From positions 2,604,001 through 2,668,000 of the forward strand of contig NZ_CP061947.1 in assembly GCF_014838715.1 (NCBI RefSeq): DNA of 64,000 bases. Direction: 5' to 3'. How positions within the stretch are numbered: the stretch's first letter is position 1; the number at the start of each line of letters is the position of its first letter. The notes below the pieces were generated by a model. That model was not told the origin of the DNA and searched no databases. It saw only the letters and a list, made by a program, of their open reading frames with translations. The position numbers and the translations under genes are program-made. Below are positions 8,328 to 17,404 of the stretch, in pieces. This DNA is from Algoriphagus sp. Y33. GTDB lineage: Bacteria; Bacteroidota; Bacteroidia; Cytophagales; Cyclobacteriaceae.

Positions 8328-10928
8328 ATGCAATTTAAACGATTAAGATTCCATGTGGGGATCGCCTTTTACCCCCTATTTCTAGCTGTATTTATATGCC
8401 CGTTTCTCCCAGCACATGCTCAGAGCGATGCTGACAAACTTCTGCACTTGAGCGCCAATAAACTACCCCTCAAAGAAGTGCTGAGCCAAATGGAAGAACA
8501 GACTACGTTCACATTTGTATACAGTAACACGCTGGTCTCCCTGGACAAACTAATTGCCTTTGATCCCTACCGCAATATCAGTGTTTCCGATATTCTCTAT
8601 CAGCTAGAAAGCCAGACGGCTTTGAAATTTGACATAACAGGAAGACAGATCAGCATTGCGCCTCTGGGCTATGGGCAGCTGAGCGGCACCGTCACCGGCC
8701 CAGACAAACAACCCCTTGAATACGCATCCATTGTGGTTTTGGGAGAGGAAATTGGACTTTCCACCTCTTCAGACGGCAGTTTTTACTTAAGCCGTATATC
8801 TGAGGGCAACAAAGAACTTGAGATTAGGATGGTAGGCTATCTACCGCAAACTATCAGGGTAAATGTCCAAAAAGACCGAAACATTAAGCTGGGAAGTATT
8901 GTACTGGAAGAAGACATCAGGCAGCTGGATCAGGTCGAAGTTTCTGACCGACCGGAGGGCAATGTCAATATATTTGCCGAAAAAGAAACGGCTTATGTAG
9001 CGCGTATGCCTCTCACCAATCTGGAAAACCCCCAAGTCTATAATGTAATCACGGGCAAACTGATCAAAGAGCAGGTCACCTTTGCGATACAGGATGCCAT
9101 CAGAAACGCCCCCGGGGCAGTACCGGTAATCAATCCTTCAGGAGGACTGAGTACTTTTTTCCGGGGATTTGGGATCGGCGTCAATTCACGTAACGGAATG
9201 GAGACCTCATCAGAGCGCTCTGCGCTGGATATCGCAAACCTAGAACGTATCGAAGTACTTAAAGGCCCTTCCGCGACACTATTCGGAGCCTCTGTTTCTT
9301 CCTTTGGAGGGTTGGTAAACCTAGTAACCAAAAAGCCTATGGAAGAAAGCCGTACTGAGATTTCCTATACCACAGGAAGTTTTGGACTTAACCGGCTGTC
9401 TGCGGATATCAATACACCTCTGAACAAGGACAAATCAGTTCTTTTTAGATTAAACACTGCACTTCACAAGCAGCAGAGTTTTTTGGACTATGGCTTCAAC
9501 AATACATTATTATTGGCTCCCAGCTTAACCTATCAAGTCACTGATCGGCTAAAGCTCCTAGTGGATGTGGAATATCTGAAAGCCAACAACACCCAACCGA
9601 TGAACTTTATCATCAATTCACCTGATATTCTTCAGCCTGAAGATATAGCGTTGGATTATCGCGCCACACTATATCATGAAAATGCGGATGTTAAGAATTA
9701 TTCCACAAAACTCTTTGCGCAGGCAGAATATAGGCTATCGGATACATTTCACTCCACCACTTTGTTCTCCCATGTGTCAGAAAATGTGGATTATAGCTAT
9801 CAGCGTCCCGTAATCTGGACCAGTCCTACCACAGCAATGCGGGCGGCAGGCATCTATGGTCCGGTGTATAACGGGTACACCAACCTGCAACAAAACTTCA
9901 ACGGGAGTTTAACCACAGGAAGTGTGACTCACAAGCTACTGGTAGGGGCTAATTTCCGGCATTTCTCCGGCAAATTTCTCTTTTCTGAATCCAGAGTCAT
10001 TGACACCATAGATTTGACTGAAGGATTTTCTCCCCTTACCCGCCAGCAACTAGATCAGGACGCTGTCTTTATTGACAACCCTACGGCAGATCAAAAGACA
10101 ACAAGTCTATATGCTACCGATGTGGTGGAACTGGGTAGGAAACTTTCTTTGATGCTGGCATTGAGGGTGGATCATTTTGACAGAGATCCTCTGGAGGAAC
10201 TTGATGATGATGGATTCAGCCAAACCTCCCTGGCTCCCAAGCTGGGTGCTGTCTATCAGTTTGTACCGGAGAAGGTATCAATCTTTGCCAACTACATGAG
10301 CGGCTTCCAGAATGTCGCCCCTGCACTACAGCCCGATGGAAGTAGATTGACACTGGACCCTCTATTTGCCAATCAGGCAGAAGCCGGAGTCAAGCTAGAA
10401 TTACTGAACAAAAAACTCAGTTTCACGGGCAGTTACTACAACATCCGTATTGATAATGCCACCCGAATAGACGAGAACCTCTTCACTGTGCAGGATGGGA
10501 AACAGGAAAGTAAGGGACTGGACCTGGAAATAATCGCAGAGCCTATTACAGGACTGAATATTCTGGCCGGATATGCATACAATGATAACCGGATCATCCG
10601 GGCTTCCGATGAAAGCATCGAGGGCAACAAGGCCGCCAATGCCCCTGAAAATGTAGCGAACCTCTGGGTGTCCTATACTCTTCAGCAAGCACTCAAAGGA
10701 GTTGGGGTTGGATTCGGAGCCAACTGGGTAGACCGGTTTTATCGCACCACCGCCAACACCTTTTTCATTCCCGAATACACCATGCTCAACGCCGCTATGC
10801 ACTACAATTCCGAAAAATGGGGAATTCAGATAAAAGCCAATAATCTGACTGACATCAGGTATTGGGATCATTATGGCAATGCCCAAGCCCCTGCCAATTT
10901 CGCCGCCAACTTCTCATTACGATTCTAA
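8328..10928 (+). CDS. TonB-dependent siderophore receptor with STN domain
   Basis: The 866-residue outer-membrane receptor begins with a signal peptide (about 1-31, ending AHA-QS). An STN signalling domain follows (about 42-112, KLPLKEVLSQMEEQ). Next is a carboxypeptidase-regulatory-like domain (about 118-200, GTVTGPDKQPLEYASIVV), then a plug (about 240-360, with RNAPGAVPV and the GPSATLFG segment), and a 22-strand-type barrel ending in ANFSLRF. The STN domain means it signals through the FecR protein upstream. The barrel resembles receptors for ferric siderophores such as hydroxamates, but the ligand cannot be fixed from sequence. Length is normal for an STN plus CarboxypepD_reg receptor. 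Confidence 0.93.
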   Translation: MQFKRLRFHVGIAFYPLFLAVFICPFLPAHAQSDADKLLHLSANKLPLKEVLSQMEEQTTFTFVYSNTLVSLDKLIAFDPYRNISVSDILYQLESQTALKFDITGRQISIAPLGYGQLSGTVTGPDKQPLEYASIVVLGEEIGLSTSSDGSFYLSRISEGNKELEIRMVGYLPQTIRVNVQKDRNIKLGSIVLEEDIRQLDQVEVSDRPEGNVNIFAEKETAYVARMPLTNLENPQVYNVITGKLIKEQVTFAIQDAIRNAPGAVPVINPSGGLSTFFRGFGIGVNSRNGMETSSERSALDIANLERIEVLKGPSATLFGASVSSFGGLVNLVTKKPMEESRTEISYTTGSFGLNRLSADINTPLNKDKSVLFRLNTALHKQQSFLDYGFNNTLLLAPSLTYQVTDRLKLLVDVEYLKANNTQPMNFIINSPDILQPEDIALDYRATLYHENADVKNYSTKLFAQAEYRLSDTFHSTTLFSHVSENVDYSYQRPVIWTSPTTAMRAAGIYGPVYNGYTNLQQNFNGSLTTGSVTHKLLVGANFRHFSGKFLFSESRVIDTIDLTEGFSPLTRQQLDQDAVFIDNPTADQKTTSLYATDVVELGRKLSLMLALRVDHFDRDPLEELDDDGFSQTSLAPKLGAVYQFVPEKVSIFANYMSGFQNVAPALQPDGSRLTLDPLFANQAEAGVKLELLNKKLSFTGSYYNIRIDNATRIDENLFTVQDGKQESKGLDLEIIAEPITGLNILAGYAYNDNRIIRASDESIEGNKAANAPENVANLWVSYTLQQALKGVGVGFGANWVDRFYRTTANTFFIPEYTMLNAAMHYNSEKWGIQIKANNLTDIRYWDHYGNAQAPANFAANFSLRF

Positions 10929-10937
10929 TCAGCACCA

Positions 10938-10970
10938 AGCCGGCCAAGACTTTCCGGGTTTTGGCCGGCT
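10938..10970 (+). other. Intercistronic hairpin between receptor and PepSY genes
   Basis: AGCCGGCCAA/TTGGCCGGCT gives a 10-bp stem with a 13-nt loop, only 9 bp before the next ATG. Only a weak CTTT follows, so it could be a leaky terminator that lowers expression of the downstream gene. Confidence 0.6.
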
Positions 10971-10979
10971 CTTTACACC

Positions 10980-12191
10980 ATGAACTTTAAGAAGACATTT
11001 CGAATCATACATTTATGGCTGGGGTTGACATCAGGTCTGATCATCGTTATTCTGGGCATCACGGGGTGCATCTATGCTTTCATTAATGAAATTGTCCCAG
11101 TCGTATATCATGAGAAGTTATTTGTCCGGCAGGCTGCAGACGACCCGCTACCGATAACACAGCTGATTGACATTGCACAACAAAGATGGGGTCTGGAAAA
11201 GCCCGTATCCACCGTAGAAATTTACAATGACAAAAACAGAACGGTTCACTTCAGGGCTTTCAAAGAAAGTACGGAATCAGGGATGTGGTATTGGGATGAA
11301 AAGGAGTATTATGAGTCTATTTTCTTAAACCCTTACACCGGAGAACTTATAAGTCATGAAAATTCGGAATTCGACTTTTTCAGGATAGTGCTATACCTGC
11401 ACTGGAGCTTACTTCTAAACACCGCTATCGGCAAAACCATTGTCGGTATGGCTACACTGATTTTCACCTTTTCCCTGATCAGTGGGCTGATCCTTTGGTG
11501 GCCAAAAAACAAACAGGCAAAAAAAGCCAGATACTGGTTTAAGTGGAAAAATAGCACAGGATGGAAACGGAAAGTTTTTGATTTGCATAATATTCCCGGG
11601 TTTTATTCCCTCTTCTTTGCTTTGATTTTTGCCCTTACCGGTCTGTTTTGGGCTTTTGAATGGGTCGGTAATAGTGCTAAATGGCTTGCAAATTCGGGAA
11701 ACACCTATACCTCCCTTCCCCAAGTGCTCTCTGACAGTACTGCCCTTGCCAAGCAAAATCCTTTTCCATTGATTTTGGAAAGTGCCAGCCGGCAATACCC
11801 TGACGCCATTGCCTACACGTTCTATTTTCCCAGAACTCCGGTAAGTCCGATAAATATAGTCGTAAGAAAAGAACCTAGCTCAGCCTCTGTCACCCAGCAG
11901 TATGATCAATACAGCGGGGCACTGTTAAGAACGTTGGTATTTGAGGATAAAAATCCGGGAGAAAAACTGGAAGAACTGAATTACGACATTCATGTGGGAA
12001 GTATAGGAGGTCTTGCAGGCAAGCTACTGGCATTTGTTATTTCGTTTATCTGCGCTACTCTTCCGATTTCCGGATTTTTAATTTGGTATAATAGGCACTG
12101 GGGCAAAAAGAAACGTAAATCAAGTCAGGGAGAATCATCATCCTCGACGGGTTCAGAAACTGCCTTCGACGTACATTCCTCCAGCAGGTAA
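10980..12191 (+). CDS. PepSY-associated membrane protein (siderophore-uptake partner)
   Basis: The 403-residue inner-membrane protein has the PepSY_TM layout. Helix 1 is at about 10-35 (IIHLWLGLTSGLIIVILGITG), with its HLWLG motif. Helix 2 is at about 155-175, a helix at about 205-228 (PGFYSLFFALIFALTGLFWAF), and a last helix at about 345-370. A large periplasmic PepSY loop lies between. Such proteins sit beside siderophore receptors and are thought to reduce ferric siderophores in the periplasm or assist iron release. The position directly after the receptor fits this. The tail is Ser/Thr-rich and low in complexity. No cofactor site beyond conserved histidines can be confirmed. Confidence 0.88.
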   Translation: MNFKKTFRIIHLWLGLTSGLIIVILGITGCIYAFINEIVPVVYHEKLFVRQAADDPLPITQLIDIAQQRWGLEKPVSTVEIYNDKNRTVHFRAFKESTESGMWYWDEKEYYESIFLNPYTGELISHENSEFDFFRIVLYLHWSLLLNTAIGKTIVGMATLIFTFSLISGLILWWPKNKQAKKARYWFKWKNSTGWKRKVFDLHNIPGFYSLFFALIFALTGLFWAFEWVGNSAKWLANSGNTYTSLPQVLSDSTALAKQNPFPLILESASRQYPDAIAYTFYFPRTPVSPINIVVRKEPSSASVTQQYDQYSGALLRTLVFEDKNPGEKLEELNYDIHVGSIGGLAGKLLAFVISFICATLPISGFLIWYNRHWGKKKRKSSQGESSSSTGSETAFDVHSSSR

Positions 12192-12289
12192 ACTCAGGGA
12201 GCAGTTGGAAAATGGGAAGACAACCCTAGCTCGCAACCTTCTCGATACGCTACGCTCCCGAAGTGTAAGCAAGATCGGGACAAGCCAAC

Positions 12290-13505
12290 ATGCCCACACG
12301 CTAAACCAAGGCAATGAATATCAATGCTCTTGTGTTGGTAGTAAAGATAGAAGATCAGGTAAGCACTGCGCCGCCGTTCGTGTCGTGACGAACGGCAATA
12401 CTAATTCTGTCAGCAGTCTGGAAACGAGCGCCACTCCCCCTTCAGCACCTATATTGTCATAGAAAACTATCCTTGTCAAAGGGGGCAAGGGGGATTTTGT
12501 AGATGTGGCTTGTTTTGGAAAAGAGGTGTGGTCTGAGGAGTAGTGCTAAGTTCATATAGGTCAATGGAAAGTCTGGCGAACTTCCCTATTGACCTATATC
12601 GATAGCATTGAGGTGTTTTTTCTTCGATACTTTTGAGGCCAAAAGTATCCAAAAGCCTTCGCCCGAGGCTATGTTTCAAATCGGTTAAGAAATCAATAAA
12701 TTCTAACGATTGAAGACCGATTTGATTTTTGGGACTTCTCGCTGCCTAAAAATAGGCGGATCTCGCTCCAAAGTCGCGAGCTAGCCAATTTTCTTCACGG
12801 CTGCTCCTGCGTCCCAAAAACCACATATCCCCAAGGGCATACCCTCACACTAAACCAAGGTGCTAAATTTGAGCTGTCTTGTGTAGGTAGTAAATACGGA
12901 AGATCAGGTAAGCACTATACACCGTAAAAACGAATCAATGCCGTAGGCATGACAGATTAATAGCCTAGGGTTTCAACCCTAGGTCGAATATGGAAACAAG
13001 GCAATTGTCTCCTGCCTACAGATTTAGTGGGATAAGAGAGTAAGTGCAGGAGGTGGAAAAAGGGGCTGTAATGTATTTTGTCAGTCCTCAATTCCTCTAT
13101 TGACCAATATCGATGGCGTTGAGGTTTTTTTCTTCGATACTTTTGGGATCAAAAGTATCCAAAAATCCTCGCCCGAAATCAGCCTTGAATTGCCTTCGGA
13201 CAATTCATTTATTGGCTCATAGTCAGGCTAAAAACAAACTAGCCCCCTCGCCCACTCGGGGGCTAGTTTGTTTTTTTAACTCCTTCACCACCCCACAGCC
13301 TGGCCCAAGCCTAAATTCTTTCACCGAAAGAATTTTCAACGGCTTGTCCTCACCCGCTTACCAGCCGTCTGGCCCGCTATTGCAGCCTCCCCACGCACCT
13401 TAAAAATAAACCAAGGTGCTAAATTTGAGCTGTCTTGTGTAGGTAGTAGAGGTGGAAGCTCAAGTAATCACCTCGCAGCCGGTCGTGCCTCCACAAACAG
13501 CTTAA
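12290..13505 (+). repeat. Tandem copies of intergenic repeat family A
   Basis: About 1.2 kb without a credible gene, made of two to three partly complete units of the modules also found at 3113-3795 and 5480-5993. The shared strings are AAACCAAGGTGCT, GATACTTTTG...CAAAAGTATC, CGCCCGAGGCTATG, GCGCCACTCCCCCTTCAGC and TAAGTGCAGGAGGTGG. Module order varies between units. A hairpin at 12964-12983 differs from its homologue at 5707-5722 by paired changes. The short ORFs here are not conserved between copies. Confidence 0.8.
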
Positions 13506-13558
13506 GCTAGTTCGGAACAGCAGTCTGAAGACTGCATTGATTTAGGTTAAAATGCGAA

Positions 13559-13586
13559 AGCGGTTCGAGTTTGCACCTGAACCGCT
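13559..13586 (-). terminator. Hairpin downstream of the SDR gene
   Basis: AGCGGTTC/GAACCGCT, an 8-bp stem with a 12-nt loop, lies 32 bp after the SDR stop codon in the minus direction. It overlaps the remaining arm of a probable attC-like site. No long T-run follows. Confidence 0.45.
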
Positions 13587-13606
13587 ATTGCTTATACACG
13601 TTGTTG
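13582..13606 (-). other. Remaining arm of an attC-like site after the SDR gene
   Basis: 22 of 25 positions match the arm at 30993-31017: CCGCTATT, then CTTATACACG, then TGTT. The other arm of the palindrome is not present upstream, where repeat A takes over, so the site is probably truncated. Confidence 0.4.
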
Positions 13607-13617
13607 TGGCACATTTT

Positions 13618-14454
13618 TTATTCATATACAGCATTTTCAGCCGTTTTTCTGTTCGCTTCCAAGTCCGATTTTATACTGTCCAATTTCATTCCGATTGTCA
13701 TTAATGCAACCTTTCCAAGTGGTAAGCGAAGTGTCGGATTTTCTGAATTAACTAAGTCGATAATCGCTTGGGATGCTTTTAGTGGGTCGCCTTCTTGTTT
13801 TCCGTCAATTCCTTTCAACTTATTCCTAAAAGCACCTGCGGTTTCCGAATAGTCTGAGATCTCTTTTTTTGCTTCAAGTCCTTTTCCTTTATCTGCAAAC
13901 TTTGTACGGAATGGCCCTGGCTCAACAATTGACACCTTTATTCCTAAAGGGGCAACTTCTTGTGCCATTGCTTCGCTAAAACCTTCTAAGGCAAATTTAC
14001 TGGCATTATAAATGCCAAAACCTGCAGAAGCTTTTATCCCTGCGTGTGATGAAATCTGAATAATGTGTCCTTTCTTTTCTTTACGCATAAATGGTAGAAC
14101 AGCTTGTGTCAGTTTTAGAGTACCAAAGAAATTTACTTCAAATACCTGTCTCACTTCTTGGGTTGAGGTTTCTTCAATAGCACCTGCAAAACCCATCCCC
14201 GCATTGTTAACTAAAACATCAATACGTCCAAATTTTGAAATAATGGATTCAACTGTTTTGTCAATTTCAGTTTCGTTTGAAATATCCAGTTCAATAGCAA
14301 AGCCATTATCTTTATGTTGTTTGTTAAAGTCTTCAACCTGTGATTGGGTTCTGAATGTTCCAATCACAAAGTCTCCTTTTTCAATAACGGATTGGGCAAA
14401 AGCTTTACCCAATCCGCTTGAAATTCCTGTGATAAGCCAAATTTTATTTTTCAT
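13618..14454 (-). CDS. Short-chain dehydrogenase/reductase
   Basis: The 278-residue classical SDR has the Rossmann nucleotide-binding motif TGISSGLG at residues 9-16, NNAG at 83-86, a catalytic serine near S136 and the YNASK catalytic pair Y149/K153. It should be a cytosolic NAD(P)(H)-dependent oxidoreductase. The substrate is not predictable. It is monocistronic on the minus strand. Its 3' flank carries an arm of an attC-like site and its 5' flank carries a complete attC-like palindrome, so it looks like the cargo of a gene cassette. Confidence 0.9.
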   Translation of the reverse strand: MKNKIWLITGISSGLGKAFAQSVIEKGDFVIGTFRTQSQVEDFNKQHKDNGFAIELDISNETEIDKTVESIISKFGRIDVLVNNAGMGFAGAIEETSTQEVRQVFEVNFFGTLKLTQAVLPFMRKEKKGHIIQISSHAGIKASAGFGIYNASKFALEGFSEAMAQEVAPLGIKVSIVEPGPFRTKFADKGKGLEAKKEISDYSETAGAFRNKLKGIDGKQEGDPLKASQAIIDLVNSENPTLRLPLGKVALMTIGMKLDSIKSDLEANRKTAENAVYE

Positions 14455-14514
14455 CGTTCTCGTCTTATAGGTGAATTACTAGTGCTTAGTATGTTTGGAT
14501 TAGTCATTATTTAA

Positions 14515-14650
14515 TTCTGACTAACGACTAAGGCTAGAAGCTGTGCTGTATTATGAACCACTTCCGCAGTTACCGGCACTCACGTAACTAAGTTACACTT
14601 CATTTAGTACACGCTCGTCAGCCGGCATAACTTTTAGCCCATTGTTAGCG
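14515..14650 (-). other. attC-like imperfect palindrome between two gene cassettes
   Basis: The ends pair imperfectly with bulged bases. CTGACTAACG...AAGGCTA at 14518-14536 faces TAGCCCATTGTTAG at 14634-14647, and inside it GTTaCCGGC faces GCCGGcataAC. Read on the minus strand it starts GCTAACAATG just after the NmrA stop codon and ends CGTTAGTC, much like integron attC sites in layout and in length (about 130 nt). No integrase gene is in the window. The same end motif TTCTGACTAACG recurs at 16131-16142 and 31071-31082. Confidence 0.45.
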
Positions 14651-14660
14651 GTTCAGGCTG

Positions 14661-15623
14661 TCAATAAGAGCGTTTTTCTCCTTTCCAGTTTGTATTACGT
14701 AGAAATTGTTCCCAAGTAAGTGAATCTGGGTTTATTTGCCTGCTCCACAATAAGTCTCGGTCTTTGCTGAAATATCCGTATTCAACGGCATATTCTGCCA
14801 TTCCTAAATTTTCCCTTACCAAACCGTCATTTGAACTAAGTTCTGGAAAGTGATTGAGGAATTCTTCTCGTGAATACGCAGAAGCATATTCAGCCTTTTT
14901 TCCTGTAACTTTTGTAAAGGTTTCAACTATTTCCTGTGGGGAAATAATATCACCTATGACAGGCAAAGACTTTCCCGAATATTTATCAGGATTGGAAAAT
15001 ATTTCTAGAACGGCAGGTCCCGTGGCGGTTATAGGGTCAACAAATGGTGCACGAAAATCTTTGGGCAAGTAAATCGGAAATACAAGCGTATCACCATCTA
15101 ATCTAGGGGTATAAAATTCAATTAGATTGGTGAAGAAGAAAGCCATATAGATAAATGAACTTGTTATGGGTAGGCCACGGATATATTCTTCTACTTCCGC
15201 TTTGTCTGTAAAATGTGGCGCAAACAATTTTCCTCCTGAAATTTTATCTACATTTTCCAAACTGCTGAAAACGATATGATTTACACCTGCTTTAACGGCA
15301 GCATCTGCCAACTGCTTTCCCAATTCAAATTCGTGGGTAGCTGGTGGGACAATCATTGGTGTCAACAGGAAAACGCCGTCCGAGCCACGGAATGCTTCCA
15401 CATACTCTGTTTTATGTCCGATGTCGAGCGGTAAACTCACAAGTTCTGCTCCCTGTTCTGCTAGTTGAATCGCCTCTTGCGAATCAATCCTTCTGGTAAT
15501 ACCACGTACCCGATAGCGTCCGCTTTCTAACAACGTTCGTGCTACACTGTAGCCCTGTTTGCCCAAAACACCGACAATGGTAATAAGTGGCTTTTCTGAT
15601 TTTTTTGTTACTGAATCCTTCAT
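14661..15623 (-). CDS. NmrA-family NAD(P)-binding protein
   Basis: The 320-residue product is an atypical SDR of the NmrA/HSCARG type, with the motif GVLGKQGYSVARTLL near the N-terminus and PATHEFELGKQLADAA further on. Such proteins bind NAD(P) and act as redox sensors or as NAD(P)H:quinone reductase-like enzymes. The start is set at the ATG at 15623 (MKDSVTKKSEKPLITIVG). A longer frame to 15695 would run through the divergent operator region and begin with an implausible hydrophobic stretch. It is divergent from an HxlR regulator 109 bp away, a common arrangement in which HxlR controls an oxidoreductase. Confidence 0.88.
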   Translation of the reverse strand: MKDSVTKKSEKPLITIVGVLGKQGYSVARTLLESGRYRVRGITRRIDSQEAIQLAEQGAELVSLPLDIGHKTEYVEAFRGSDGVFLLTPMIVPPATHEFELGKQLADAAVKAGVNHIVFSSLENVDKISGGKLFAPHFTDKAEVEEYIRGLPITSSFIYMAFFFTNLIEFYTPRLDGDTLVFPIYLPKDFRAPFVDPITATGPAVLEIFSNPDKYSGKSLPVIGDIISPQEIVETFTKVTGKKAEYASAYSREEFLNHFPELSSNDGLVRENLGMAEYAVEYGYFSKDRDLLWSRQINPDSLTWEQFLRNTNWKGEKRSY

Positions 15624-15637
15624 TTTTCTAATATTTA

Positions 15638-15695
15638 AAATGTATACTATAATTATTATAGTTGCAAAACTAAATTGAGTAATATACATTTGCAA
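15638..15695. promoter_or_regulatory. Divergent operator/promoter region for nmrA and hxlR
   Basis: Nested symmetrical elements occupy the gap between the two start codons. CTATAAT/ATTATAG (7+1+7) is at 15647-15661. AAATGTATA at 15638-15646 faces TATACATTT at 15683-15691. The palindrome TTGCAA occurs twice, at 15663-15668 and 15690-15695. A dimeric HxlR repressor binding here is inference. Confidence 0.5.
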
Positions 15696-15731
15696 TAACT
15701 ATCAAATCAGATAGGTTGAAAACATTGAGAA

Positions 15732-16103
15732 ATGAAAACAGAATGCATTGGCGATTTTGTAAAACTGAAAGGGAAAACCTACCCTTGCACGGTAAGCCTA
15801 ACAATGGATTTGGTTGGCGGAAAATGGAAAGCAGTTATTCTTTATCATTTAAAAGATGAGCCGAAAAGATATAGTGAACTTCGTAAAGAATTGCCGTCTG
15901 TTACGGAAATGACTTTAAGTTTACAGTTGAAAAAATTAGAAAAGGACGGTTTAATTTCCCGGAAAGTTTCCGGTAGAAAACCGCCAATTAAAGTTGTTTA
16001 TAGCTTAACTGATTTGGGGAAAAGTTTTGTCCCGATTTTAGAAGCAATAACAGAATGGGGAAATCAAGTTATCAGTGAAAAAGGTGAGTTTGTTACTGTT
16101 TAG
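15732..16103 (+). CDS. HxlR-family transcriptional regulator
   Basis: The 123-residue winged-helix protein matches HxlR/MarR-like regulators. It has C22 in the YPCTVSLTMDLVGGKWK signature, a recognition region with RYSELRKELPSVTEMTLSLQLKKLEKDGLISRK, and a wing followed by YSLTDLGKSF. HxlR proteins are homodimers that often sense electrophiles, sometimes through the N-terminal cysteine, and act on the divergent gene. The likely target is the nmrA-type gene across the shared promoter. The only upstream ATG consistent with the conserved N-terminus is at 15732. Confidence 0.93.
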   Translation: MKTECIGDFVKLKGKTYPCTVSLTMDLVGGKWKAVILYHLKDEPKRYSELRKELPSVTEMTLSLQLKKLEKDGLISRKVSGRKPPIKVVYSLTDLGKSFVPILEAITEWGNQVISEKGEFVTV

Positions 16104-16155
16104 TTGTCTGAATGTGTGTCGCTAGTAGCCTTCTGACTAACGGCACTTTAAAGCC

Positions 16156-16626
16156 TTAAAATTCAGCTGTTTTAAGGCCTAGATCCTCTTCTGTGAGACT
16201 GAATTTATCGATTTGCTTCTTTATCCTCTTAACTAATCCCAGCTTTCTTTTTTGGTCTAAGAACAGGTACCCTTCCGGGTTGAGGTTTGGAGTTCCTTTT
16301 ACTACCATGTTCCAAATGGTCACCGCCAATTTTCGTGCTGTGGCGCTGATGGCAGAGACTCGACCTTTTCTAAAGCTAATTCTTTGGAAGAAGTCCCTCA
16401 GAGGAGTGGATTCTTTAAGGTTTCCGATGGCATTGGCAGCGTTTCGGAGTGCGATTTTTAGTCTATTGCTTCCTTTAGGCACTTTGCTGGACAGGAGTTT
16501 TCCTCCGCTTACTTTGTTGTTGGGAGCTAGTCGTAGCCAGGAGGCAAAGTGTTTGGCGCTTTTGAACTTTTTGATTCCTTTCGGTCCGACTTCGCTCATC
16601 AGGGATAGCACGGTGGAGAAACTCAT
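16156..16626 (-). pseudogene. IS110-family transposase, C-terminal relic
   Basis: The 156 codons encode only the C-terminal transposase-20 domain. Visible motifs are SFSTVLSLMSEVGP, FASWLRLAPNNKVSGGKLLSS and ARKLAVTIWNMV. The N-terminal DEDD domain is missing and the sequence upstream (above 16626) does not resume it. It belongs to a different subgroup from the intact element at 3816 and is a dead fragment. It abuts a TTCTGACTAACG cassette end at 16131-16142, so its insertion may have cut an attC-like site there. Confidence 0.85.
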
Positions 16627-16724
16627 CCCCGTCTGGGTGTAGTTAAATCGCTAGTCGAGACTGGGTGGGATTTGTAATTCCACCCTGATATCCAATTCAA
16701 TTTGCAATTGACTAAGTCTACCTC

Positions 16725-16850
16725 ACCCCTCCCTCTCCTTAAAGAGAGGGCGATCGGCACTGCTCCAGATGAAATAAAGAATAAAGTAAGCTTGGTTGGT
16801 CATTCCCGATTCGCTTCTGCTCCGAATCACTTTCGAGAGTCCTATTAAAA
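16725..16850. repeat. Intergenic repeat family B, copy 1
   Basis: Two blocks are shared with 20865-20995 but in swapped order: CTCTCCTTAAAGAG...CTGCTCCAGATG, then GTTGGT...CGCTTCTGCTCCGAATCACTTT. A small hairpin CCCTCTC/GAGAGGG is at 16731-16750. From 16851 to 17050 I see no gene apart from the end of a lost reading frame just before 17052. Confidence 0.55.
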
Positions 16851-17051
16851 AAAAGGGTACAGGTTAGAGTTTAAATACTGATATTGATTTACACACTGAC
16901 TCGTCCTATTAAAATAGGGACATTAATCTTATAAGCAACCATGTCAATGTTGGAAACATTAATGATCCACTGAAAGAAACTATTGAAGTTTTGAAAAACA
17001 GCCTAGGGAATTTAGAGAAGAGTTTATTAAGGTTATCAATGAAAAATCGAA

Positions 17052-17174
17052 ATGAAATCCCTTACCAAAGCCACAGCCTTAAAAGATGAATTGGATCAAC
17101 TGCGCCCCATTCCTAAGGAGCGGGAAGATCTTATTATGCAGGAATTCCGGTTGGACTGGAACTATTATGGATAA
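17052..17174 (+). pseudogene. Fic-family protein, N-terminal relic
   Basis: The 40 codons include LDQLRPIPKEREDLIMQEF and RLDWNYYG, which resemble the start of Fic proteins just before their SNAIEGN segment. The frame then stops and no Fic core (HPFxxGNGR) follows. The ATG overlaps the TGA of an older upstream frame ending FIKVINEKSK, so two linked genes were probably here. It is a non-functional remnant. Confidence 0.45.
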
Positions 17175-17358
17175 AGATGACAAATCCCGAAAGTCGAAAT
17201 AGTTCAGAGCAGAGATATGTGATAACTGAGGAGGGGAAGAGGGTGGTTTGAACTTTAAACACTTTAGTATTAAATCTGAAATTCAATTCTGTAGACTTAT
17301 CCCGACTCGACAGACAAAAATTTATTTGTCAGACCAGTGTTTTGTCCAATTCTAAAAC

Positions 17359-17388
17359 TTGATTTTTTAAATAAGTGCCTTATATTCG
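17359..17388 (+). promoter_or_regulatory. Promoter of the abiE operon
   Basis: TTG at 17359-17361 is followed after exactly 19 nt by TATATTCG at 17381-17388, one mismatch from the Bacteroidota -7 box TAnnTTTG. Transcription would start near 17395, so the 15-bp inverted repeat at 17405-17435 would be in the leader. Confidence 0.55.
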
Positions 17389-17404
17389 AATATCATTTCG
17401 TAAA

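Noticed and set aside
12205..12679. Short frames in the repeat A tandem region
   Set aside because: They lie in noncoding repeats and are not kept between copies.
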